Origin: Vicinamibacteria bacterium
GTDB lineage: Bacteria > Acidobacteriota > Vicinamibacteria > Vicinamibacterales > 2-12-FULL-66-21
DNA length: 5,115 nt
Direction of reading: 5' to 3'
NCBI GenBank assembly: GCA_025937075.1
Contig: JAICSD010000345.1
Coordinates: 1-5,115 of the forward strand
Shown here: positions 1 to 5,115 of the stretch, in pieces
Numbering within the stretch: position 1 is the first letter of the stretch
How the letters are laid out: each line of letters opens with the position of its first letter
Made by a program: the position numbers and the translations under genes
The notes under the pieces: model-generated
Told to the model about the DNA's origin: nothing
The model's database searches: none
The model's input: the letters and a program-made list of their open reading frames with translations, nothing else

Positions 1-868
1 CCATGTCCGAATAGCTGCGCGTCTCGCCGAACGGGATGTCGCAGAGCGCGCGCCACGCCGCGACCTGAAATTCCGACCCGCGCAGGTTCAGCGGGATCTC
101 GAACCGCTGGCGGCGTCCCTCGAAGTACTCGCGCAGCTCGGATTGCGTCTGCGCGAGGACCGGATGTTCGCCGGGCACCACCGCCACCTTCAACGAGCGC
201 CGAATTTCCTTCAGCTCCGACTCGAGCGCGCGGCGGTCGACGAACTCCAGCAACTCCAGTCCGCGATCCCCGCCAATCGCCAGCATCGGGCCGAGCGGCG
301 TCTCGAGCCATGCCGCCACGAGCATCGGCGTATTCCGCGCATGCGCCGGGGTATCGCCGAACACGCGCGCGAAGGCGTCGCGGAAGCCGCTGTCGGACTC
401 GAACCCTGCGTCGAGCGCCGCGTCGAGCGTCCGGCTGCCGCCGTGCAGCGCCTTCATGGCCGTCCCCAGACGGCAGGCGCGCTGGTATGCCTGGAATGTC
501 ATCCCGAACTTGCGGTTGAACGTGCGCCTGACGTGCACGGGGTCGAGACCGCGCTGGCGCAGATCCTCGTCGCGCAGGCGGCCGTCCGCATGGGCTCGAA
601 TGTCCTGCAGGAGCGGCGCGAGCCAGTTCGGATCCGACGGGCTCGCCCCCATGGGGTCACACAGCTGGCACGGACGGTAGCCGCGGTGCAGAGCGGCCTG
701 AATCGTCGCGGCGAACTCCACGTTCTCGGGACGCGGCTTCTTCGCGTGGCACGTAGGCCGGCAGAAGATGCCCGTCGTTCTCACGCACGCGAAGAAGAGC
801 CCTTCGAAGGTGGCGTCGCGCTCGACGAGCGCGCGGTACATCTCGTCGGTGGGAGGAAGAAGCATCAT
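1..868 (-). CDS. ada: Ada-type bifunctional methylphosphotriester/O6-methylguanine methyltransferase and transcriptional activator, 3' end missing
   Basis: Not a standalone ORF because the left window edge cuts it; read as 289 codons from the ATG at 868. Ada proteins repair alkylated DNA by irreversible methyl transfer to their own cysteines and then activate repair genes. Residues 1-73 form the Ada Zn domain: C36, C40, C67 and C70 fit the C-x3-C...C-x2-C pattern, and the FACVRTTGIFCRPTC stretch closely matches E. coli Ada, making C36 the expected acceptor (Cys38 there). Residues about 83-178 form an AraC-like DNA-binding domain (RTFNRKFGMTFQAYQRACR, then a second helix-turn-helix). From about 183 comes the MGMT domain: ETPLGPMLAI, the ribonuclease-like fold, then LRGSEFQVAAWRAL and IPFGETRSYSDM. 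The PCHRV active site would lie beyond the edge. ATG codons at 868 and 865 are both possible starts and neither has a clear Shine-Dalgarno sequence. Divergent from padR. A standalone AraC regulator is ruled out by the flanking domains. Confidence 0.93.
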   Translation of the reverse strand, partial: MMLLPPTDEMYRALVERDATFEGLFFACVRTTGIFCRPTCHAKKPRPENVEFAATIQAALHRGYRPCQLCDPMGASPSDPNWLAPLLQDIRAHADGRLRDEDLRQRGLDPVHVRRTFNRKFGMTFQAYQRACRLGTAMKALHGGSRTLDAALDAGFESDSGFRDAFARVFGDTPAHARNTPMLVAAWLETPLGPMLAIGGDRGLELLEFVDRRALESELKEIRRSLKVAVVPGEHPVLAQTQSELREYFEGRRQRFEIPLNLRGSEFQVAAWRALCDIPFGETRSYSDM

Positions 869-959
869 GTGAAAAGAATACGGCTGCGAGCACTTCCCGC
901 GCCACCGCGAACTGAACGGGAAATTCCGGCCGTACGATCGCTCGAGTCTGTCATGAATA

Positions 960-987
960 ATTATAACGTTGACGGATATACTGTGAC
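960..987 (-). promoter_or_regulatory. Predicted sigma-70-type promoter for ada
   Basis: On the minus strand a perfect TATAAT (965 to 960) sits 16 bases downstream of GTCACA (987 to 982), which matches four of six bases of TTGACA. Transcription would start near 953 and leave a leader of about 85 bases before the ada ATG at 868. The -35 element lies inside the inverted repeat proposed as a PadR operator. No AAAGCGCA-type Ada box is visible upstream. Prediction from consensus only. Confidence 0.5.
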
Positions 988-997
988 TCGCTACAGT
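969..997 (+). promoter_or_regulatory. Predicted promoter of the padR-permease operon
   Basis: TTGACG (969-974; five of six bases of the -35 consensus) is followed after exactly 17 bases by TACAGT (992-997; four of six bases of TATAAT). A start site about seven bases further on would fall at or next to the padR ATG at 1005, implying a leaderless mRNA. That agrees with the absence of any Shine-Dalgarno sequence before that ATG. An alternative -10, TATACT (977-982), matches better in itself but has only a weak -35 (TGAATA at 954-959). Confidence 0.55.
980..997. promoter_or_regulatory. Putative PadR operator, ACTGT-N8-ACAGT inverted repeat
   Basis: ACTGT (980-984) and ACAGT (993-997) are perfect reverse complements separated by 8 bases. 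The arm spacing equals that of the known Bacillus PadR operator (ATGT-N8-ACAT), and the inner bases of the arms (TGT/ACA) agree with it. The site overlaps the proposed padR -10 element and lies just upstream of padR, where autorepression would be expected. It also covers the -35 of the divergent ada promoter. Binding is inferred from position and symmetry. Confidence 0.5.
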
Positions 998-1004
998 GCC
1001 TCGC

Positions 1005-1358
1005 ATGTCCGATCCCAGGCCCGAATCCCTGCTGCCGCTTCCGACGGCCGTGTTCCACATCCTCATCGCGCTCGCAGATCGCGACCGCCACGGTTATTCG
1101 ATCATGCGAGATGTCGCGGCTCGGACGGACGGCAAGGTGCGGTTGAGCGCCGGAACGCTCTACAGTTCGATCCGGCGCATGCTGGAGCAGGGCCTGATCG
1201 AGGAGCTGACCAGGAGCCCTGAGCCGTCGAACACCGACGAACGACGACGGTACTACCGTCTGACGAGATTCGGCCGCCGCGTTGCGGCGGCAGAAGTGGC
1301 GAGGATGAACGCGCTCCTGCACCAGGCCCGCGCGACAGGACTGGTCACGGACGGATGA
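1005..1358 (+). CDS. PadR-family winged-helix transcriptional repressor
   Basis: A 117-residue protein, the usual size of short PadR regulators. They bind DNA as dimers and often repress a neighbouring membrane or transport gene. Residues about 11-60 form the winged helix: [25 protein letters not shown] is the typical PadR opening, and [20 protein letters not shown] is the recognition helix with the following turn. [13 protein letters not shown] (about 83-95) is the beta wing. A short C-terminal helix follows, presumably for dimerisation. I chose the ATG at 1005 over the in-frame GTG at 996 because the GTG lies inside the predicted -10 and operator arm. The stop overlaps the permease start as ATGA, so the two are translationally coupled. 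A PadR gene fused in this way to an ADOP permease is a common acidobacterial pair. The effector is unknown. Confidence 0.93.
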   Translation: MSDPRPESLLPLPTAVFHILIALADRDRHGYSIMRDVAARTDGKVRLSAGTLYSSIRRMLEQGLIEELTRSPEPSNTDERRRYYRLTRFGRRVAAAEVARMNALLHQARATGLVTDG

Positions 1359-3249
1359 AACCCGCCACTGCGGTCTATCGCGCGCTGCTCTATTGCTATC
1401 CGGCGGCATTCCCCGACGAGTACGGGGATCAGATGCTGCTGGCATTCGCCGAGCAGCTCCGCGACGCGCGGCAACTGGGCCGCGTCAATACGGCCGGACT
1501 CTGGGTGCAGGCGGCGGCGGACGTGGTCGCGGTCGCCCCGAGAAAGCACTGGCACGTGCTGATGCAGGACCTGCGCTACGCGCGGCGTTCGCTTGCCGCC
1601 AAACCTGGTTTCACCATCGTCGCGCTGCTCTCGCTGGCGCTGGGCATCGGCGCCAACACAGCGATTTTCAGCGTCTGGCATGGCATCCTGCGCGCACCGC
1701 GAACCTTCTCCTTGCGCGCGGCGCCGCGCGCCGAACCGAGATTGCTGTCCGCCTGTCGCTGGGCGCAAACCGCGGACGGCTCGTGCGCCAGCTCGTGACG
1801 GAGAGCCTCGCGCTTGCGATCGTCGGCGGTGCGGCGGGCATCGCGCTGGCGAGCGTCTTCCACGGCGCGCTCGTGCGGATGATTGCGCAATCCGATCCGC
1901 GATTTGATCTGAGCTTCGGGCTGAACCGCGAGGTGTTCGCGTTCGCGGCGGCTGCGACCCTTGCGGCCGTCGCGCTGTTCGGTGTGCTGCCTGCCTGGCA
2001 GGTCACGCGGACGGATGCTTCCGCGGCGCTCAACGAGCAGCGTCGCACGACGAGCGGCTCACGCCATCAGACGCGTTCGGGGCAGGTGCTGGTGAGCCTG
2101 CAGCTGGCGCTCTCGCTTCCCTTGCTCGTTGGCGCCGGGCTCCTGGCGCGTACGGTGTTCAACCTGCAACGCGCGGACATCGGATTTCCCGCCGACCGGC
2201 TCCTCCTCGTGCGCGTTGATCTGGGTGAGGCGATCCCCGATCCGGCACGGCGTGACGGCGCGCGCCGCGCTCTCCTCGACGAGATCCGCCGGCTGCCCGG
2301 CGTGCGCGCGGCGACGTTTTCGCAGCTTGGCGTGTTCAGCGGCGGAGAGTCCTCCGCCGCCGTTCAAGTCGAAGGTTATGTCCCGAAAACCGACCGGGAT
2401 CGTCCGTCAGCGCGGGATATGGTCGGGCCGAATTACTTCACGACGCTGGGCGTCCCTGTGATCGCAGGACGGGAGATCCTGGAAAAAGATCGTCAGGATG
2501 CGCCGCGTGTCTGCGTCATCAACGAAGCCCTCGCGAGACGCTTCTTCGAGCATCGAAATCCCATCGGCATGCATCTGACGTCGGAGGACGAAGAGGGGCG
2601 AATGAGGTGCGAGGTCGTCGGTGTGGCACGAAACGCCCGCACACAAGCGCTTCGGGGCGACATCGTGCCGCGTTACTTCCTCGCGGCCGCGCAACCGCCC
2701 AGTGTCGCAGACAGCCCGACGTTCCTCATCCGTCCGTCGAGCGATTCCGCCGCGATCATGGCTGCCGTGCGCGAAACGATCCGGCGCGCCGCCGGTCCGC
2801 CGCGGATCGTGTCCGCTTCCTCTCTCGACGAAGAGATGCGTCCCCTGATCGCGCAGGACCGCGGGACCGCGCAGCTTGCAGTGGTCTTCGCGTCTGTCGC
2901 GCTGGCGCTCGGCGCCATCGGATTGTACGGCGTGCTCTCGTACGGCGTTGCTCGCCGGACGGGCGAGATCGCGATCCGGATCGCGCTCGGCGCCAGGCCA
3001 ACGCGCGTCGTCGCGGTGATCCTGCGCGAGACGGTTGCATTGGTATTGGTCGGTCTGGCGCTCGGAGGAGCGCTGAGCGACGTCGCGTCCAGGCTGACCG
3101 AAAACCGTCTGTACGGCGTGGCCCCGCACGATCCTGCCACGATCGCTTTCGCCGCCGGCCTCTTGCTCAGCGCCGCGCTCGCCGCGGCGTACATTCCCGC
3201 GCGGCGGGCCTCCCGGCTCGATCCTATCGCCGCGCTCCGGCAGGGCTGA
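1355..3249 (+). pseudogene. ADOP-family MacB/FtsX-like permease, internally deleted and frameshifted
   Basis: ADOP permeases are fused tandem MacB/FtsX-type units usually found without an ATPase next to them; their substrate is unknown. The reading starts at the ATG at 1355, overlapping the padR stop. Residues 1-69 are the extra N-terminal cytoplasmic domain ([20 protein letters not shown]), M70[10 protein letters not shown] begins the permease core, and TM1 is about 86-108 ([16 protein letters not shown]). After GILRA the frame fails and runs to a stop at 1796-1798. Family-typical sequence resumes in another frame from about 1699 ([23 protein letters not shown]) and continues without a stop to 3249: rest of FtsX domain 1, TM at about 2083-2160, second periplasmic domain (about 2190-2860), and the last three-helix FtsX domain (IGLYGVLSYGVARRTGEIAIRIALGA, ending YIPARRASRLDPIAALRQG). 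The first periplasmic domain and TM2, about 230-260 residues in relatives, are absent. The open 3' half suggests a recent event or an assembly error. Confidence 0.85.
1685..1704 (+). other. Deletion/frame-change junction inside the permease gene
   Basis: Up to about 1696 the first permease frame reads GILRA, the end of TM1 and its exit. From about 1699 a different frame reads ANLLLARG, which in ADOP relatives follows TM2 ([12 protein letters not shown]) after the whole first periplasmic domain. Fewer than about ten bases separate the two parts, so a single-base indel cannot explain it; a segment whose length is not a multiple of three is missing. The junction is rich in alternating GCGC, which could have supplied short homology, but the ancestral flanks are not visible here. 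Confidence 0.75.
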
Positions 3250-3257
3250 ACGCGACG

Positions 3258-3273
3258 TCCGCCTGAAGGCGGA
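3258..3273. repeat. Short perfect hairpin between convergent genes, possible terminator or REP-like element
   Basis: TCCGCC and GGCGGA are perfect 6-bp complementary arms around a TGAA loop, nine bases after the permease stop. No U-tract follows on either strand, so a classical intrinsic terminator is weak. The site lies between converging genes, where a bidirectional stop would be useful. From memory, similar TCCGCC/GGCGGA hairpins recur in intergenic regions of acidobacterial genomes, so it may be a dispersed repeat; only one copy is visible here. Confidence 0.4.
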
Positions 3274-3274
3274 A

Positions 3275-3301
3275 GCCACGAACGCATGGCCACGAATGCA
3301 T
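3275..3301. repeat. Imperfect tandem repeat of 13 bases in the convergent intergenic region
   Basis: GCCACGAACGCAT (3275-3287) and GCCACGAATGCAT (3289-3301) match at 12 of 13 positions with a 14-base period. The second unit ends two bases before the citrate synthase stop codon. CCACGAAT-type short tandem units are, to my recollection, found scattered between genes in several environmental phyla. No function is assigned. Confidence 0.5.
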
Positions 3302-3302
3302 C

Positions 3303-4445
3303 TCAGCGCTGATCGAGCGGGACGAAGGTCTGCGGGTACTCCGGGCCGATGTAGTCCGTGCGCGGACGAATCAGCCGGTTGTTCGCGTACTGCTCGAGGC
3401 AGTGCGCCGTCCACCCCGAAATCCGGCTGACGGCGAAGATCGGCGTGAACAGATCGATGGGGATCCCGAGCGTGTAGTACGTCGACGCCGAGTAGAAATC
3501 GACGTTCGGGTAGAGCTTCTTCTCGCTCGTGACGAGCCGCTCGATGCGCTGCGACATCTCGAACCAGCGCGTGTTGCCCGCGCGCTCGCCGAGCTCTTTC
3601 GACATGCGGCGAAGGTGCGTCGCGCGCGGATCTTCGGTCCGGTACACGCGATGACCGAAACCGGGAATCTTCACCTTTCGGGCGAGGCGTGCGCGGATCG
3701 CCTCATCGATCCGTTCCGGCGACGCGTCCTGGCCGATGTCGATCAACAACCGCATGACGTCGGCATTCGCGCCGCCGTGCAGCGGGCCTTTGAGCGTCCC
3801 GATGGCCCCGACAATCGCCGAATAGATGTCGGTCAGCGTCGCGGCCGCGACACGCGCGACAAACGTCGACGCGTTCAGCTCGTGATCCGCGTGCAGCACG
3901 AGCGCCACGTCGAACGCTCGCGCCGCCAGCGACGTCGGACGCTGACCCGTGAGCATGTACAGGAAATTCGCGGCGTGGCTGAGCGCAGGATCCGGCTGAA
4001 TCGGGCCGCCCCCTGCCTGCACGCGTCCATAGGTCGCGACGATGCTGCTGATCTGCGCGGTGACGCGGACGGCCTTGCGGAAGTTCGCCTGCGAGGAATT
4101 GTCGCCGGCTTCGGGATCGTACTGCCCCAGCGCCGACGTCAGCGTCCGCAGCATGTCCATCCCGTCGGAGGCCGGCAGCTGCTTCATCAGCCGCAGAATC
4201 GGTTCGCTCACCGGGCGCGCGGCGGCGAGCTGCGACTGCAGGTCCCCGAGCTCCGCGCGGTTCGGGAGGCGCCCGTGCCACAGCAGATAACAGACCTCCT
4301 CGAACGAGGCGCCGCGCGCGAGATCGTGAATGTCGTAGCCGTAATAGGCAAGCACACCGCGCTGCCCGTCCAGATAACAGATGGACGAGGAGGCGGCGAC
4401 GACGTCTTCAAGACCTGCTTTGGAGGACTTGGCTTCGACCGGCAT
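3303..4445 (-). CDS. gltA: Citrate synthase
   Basis: A 380-residue cytoplasmic enzyme that condenses oxaloacetate with acetyl-CoA to citrate and CoA, the entry step of the TCA cycle. The length fits the short bacterial/archaeal citrate synthase type rather than the roughly 430-residue E. coli form with its extra N-terminal region. The N-terminus carries the conserved GLEDVVAASSSICYLDGQRGVLAYYGYDI (in part residues 11-39). Catalytic residues are present: H223 in GPLHGGAN, H265 in PGFGHRVYRTEDPR and D316 in YPNVDFYS. HADHELNAS (185-193) and AVSRISGW (338-345) are further substrate-site motifs. The ATG at 4445 has AAGG only one base upstream, too close for a good ribosome site, but the family-like N-terminus begins right after it. 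It lies 21 bases downstream of the glycosyltransferase stop, so co-transcription is likely. A 2-methylcitrate synthase (PrpC) cannot be excluded from sequence alone, but no prp genes are visible nearby. Confidence 0.93.
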   Translation of the reverse strand: MPVEAKSSKAGLEDVVAASSSICYLDGQRGVLAYYGYDIHDLARGASFEEVCYLLWHGRLPNRAELGDLQSQLAAARPVSEPILRLMKQLPASDGMDMLRTLTSALGQYDPEAGDNSSQANFRKAVRVTAQISSIVATYGRVQAGGGPIQPDPALSHAANFLYMLTGQRPTSLAARAFDVALVLHADHELNASTFVARVAAATLTDIYSAIVGAIGTLKGPLHGGANADVMRLLIDIGQDASPERIDEAIRARLARKVKIPGFGHRVYRTEDPRATHLRRMSKELGERAGNTRWFEMSQRIERLVTSEKKLYPNVDFYSASTYYTLGIPIDLFTPIFAVSRISGWTAHCLEQYANNRLIRPRTDYIGPEYPQTFVPLDQR

Positions 4446-4447
4446 GC

Positions 4448-4462
4448 CTTGATGATATCAAG
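4448..4462. repeat. Small inverted repeat in the spacer before citrate synthase
   Basis: CTTGAT (4448-4453) and ATCAAG (4457-4462) are perfect complements separated by three bases, filling most of the 21-base gap between the glycosyltransferase stop and the citrate synthase ATG. In the transcript this would be a weak AT-rich hairpin, or in DNA a small protein-binding dyad. It overlaps where a ribosome site should be. Chance symmetry is possible. Confidence 0.3.
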
Positions 4463-4466
4463 CCGG

Positions 4467-5115
4467 CTACTTGGCGATCTCCGGAGCCATCTCCCCTTCA
4501 CCCGTGAACTGCTGGAAGATGGACAGGAGCCCGGTGTAGAGAAAGCCGACCTGAAAGAGCATCAGGAACGGCACCGTGCCGTAAATCTGGTTCATCAGGG
4601 CGTAAAACACGGTGCCGGTGAAATACAGGCCGAGCGCCAGCTCGATGATCGGCTGGACACCCACCGACTGGTGGTACTTCTTCCCGACCCATTCGTCGCT
4701 GTCCCGCTCGATCCCGTACTTCGGCGTGCGCGCGAACTCGCTCTGCTTGCCGAAGATCGCTTCGAGGACGGCGCGCGAGTTGTTGACGCAGAGACCGATG
4801 CCGATCGACATCAGGAACGGCAGGTATTTCAAGCGCGAACGCCAGTCGCTGTACAGCTCCCGCTGCGACACGATGTAGAAATTGGCCACTGACGCCGTGG
4901 CCGCGAAGAACAGCGGCACGTCGATGAGCAGCATCTCGTACCAGCCCATGTTGTAGCGGATGACCATCGACGGGGCCATCAACACCGACAGCACGCACAT
5001 CAGCGGGTAGTTGAAGTTGGCGGTGAGGTGGAAGAACGCTTCCGCCTTGACGCCGAACGGCAGGTCCGAGCGCAGGATGCGCGGCAGCAGCTTGCGGCAG
5101 GTCTGGATCGACCCC
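4467..5115 (-). CDS. Cellulose-synthase-like family 2 glycosyltransferase, C-terminal membrane part, 5' end missing
   Basis: The right edge cuts this gene; 215 C-terminal residues are readable from 5114 down to the TAG at 4467. Family members are inner-membrane processive beta-glycosyltransferases that polymerise a sugar from a nucleotide-sugar donor and extrude it through their own helices. The fragment opens with GSIQTCRKLLPRILRSDLPF, which in relatives directly follows the Q-x-x-R-W acceptor motif, so the catalytic GT-A domain lies outside the window. EAFFHLTANFNYPLM leads into about five hydrophobic segments (roughly residues 33-52, 61-83, 97-121, 154-175 and 179-201). The cytoplasmic loop between the third and fourth holds FARTPKYGIE (127-136), the FxRTPKxG signature of this CesA/CslA-like group. 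The internal ATG at 5000 is not the true start because homology continues upstream. The polymer cannot be named from this part; no BcsB, BcsC or PilZ domain is seen. Confidence 0.85.
   Translation of the reverse strand, partial: GSIQTCRKLLPRILRSDLPFGVKAEAFFHLTANFNYPLMCVLSVLMAPSMVIRYNMGWYEMLLIDVPLFFAATASVANFYIVSQRELYSDWRSRLKYLPFLMSIGIGLCVNNSRAVLEAIFGKQSEFARTPKYGIERDSDEWVGKKYHQSVGVQPIIELALGLYFTGTVFYALMNQIYGTVPFLMLFQVGFLYTGLLSIFQQFTGEGEMAPEIAK

Noticed and set aside
143..1222. A 359-codon open frame on the plus strand spanning ada, the divergent promoters and part of padR
   Set aside because: It runs antisense to the clear Ada homologue, crosses the intergenic control region and then overlaps padR out of frame. 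The product is arginine-rich with no family resemblance.
1393..1692. The 5' part of the 618-codon plus-strand frame as the real N-terminus of the permease
   Set aside because: Before about 1693 that frame gives arginine/glycine-rich sequence without homology. The genuine N-terminal domain and TM1 are in the frame beginning at 1355, so the long frame is only real after the junction.
1685..1704. Programmed ribosomal frameshift joining the two permease frames
   Set aside because: No slippery heptamer or downstream structure stands out, and a frameshift would not restore the missing periplasmic domain and second membrane helix. A deletion explains both facts.
2407..3414. A 335-codon open frame on the minus strand under the permease 3' half
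   Set aside because: It is antisense to well-conserved FtsX/MacB sequence and its composition is typical of a shadow frame. It would also overlap the citrate synthase 3' end.
3402..4892. A 496-codon open frame on the plus strand, antisense to citrate synthase and the glycosyltransferase
   Set aside because: Its translation is arginine- and histidine-rich low-complexity sequence without a recognisable domain. It is the expected complementary-frame shadow in GC-rich DNA, while the minus strand carries two unmistakable protein families.

Overview
This is a GC-rich bacterial window, most likely from an Acidobacteriota chromosome and perhaps from a Vicinamibacteria-type lineage. The main evidence is a PadR-family repressor overlapping by ATGA with a fused, duplicated MacB/FtsX-type permease that carries an extra N-terminal cytoplasmic domain. 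This is the 'acidobacterial duplicated orphan permease' (ADOP) arrangement. The phylum call is inferred from gene architecture only.

Layout from left to right. (1) Positions 1-868, minus strand: a 3'-truncated Ada-type bifunctional DNA-alkylation repair and regulator protein. It has the Zn/Cys phosphotriester-acceptor domain, an AraC-like helix-turn-helix, and the start of the O6-methylguanine methyltransferase domain. The window ends before its PCHRV active site. (2) Positions 869-1004: a compact divergent control region with a recognisable promoter on each strand and an inverted repeat of the PadR-operator type. (3) Positions 1005-1358, plus strand: a PadR winged-helix repressor. (4) Positions 1355-3249, plus strand: an ADOP permease that has lost its first periplasmic domain and second membrane helix, and changes reading frame at the junction near 1690-1700. 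It is called a pseudogene. (5) Positions 3250-3302: a short convergent intergenic region with a perfect 6-bp hairpin and a 13-bp tandem repeat. (6) Positions 3303-4445, minus strand: a complete citrate synthase with all catalytic residues. (7) Positions 4467-5115, minus strand: the C-terminal membrane part of a cellulose-synthase-like family 2 glycosyltransferase, cut by the right edge, 21 bases upstream of the citrate synthase gene and probably in the same transcript.

Functional picture. The padR-permease pair is a self-contained regulatory and membrane cassette, and its permease half is broken in this sequence. The ada gene is divergent from it and its predicted promoter overlaps the putative PadR operator, so shared control is possible but unproven. 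The glycosyltransferase and citrate synthase genes have no obvious metabolic link beyond sharing a strand and a short spacer. I see no RNA gene, CRISPR array, transposase or phage gene. No stretch longer than 300 bases lacks a gene. I did not find a convincing novel multi-gene system. The most notable points are the permease deletion with frame change and the overlapping promoter/operator region.
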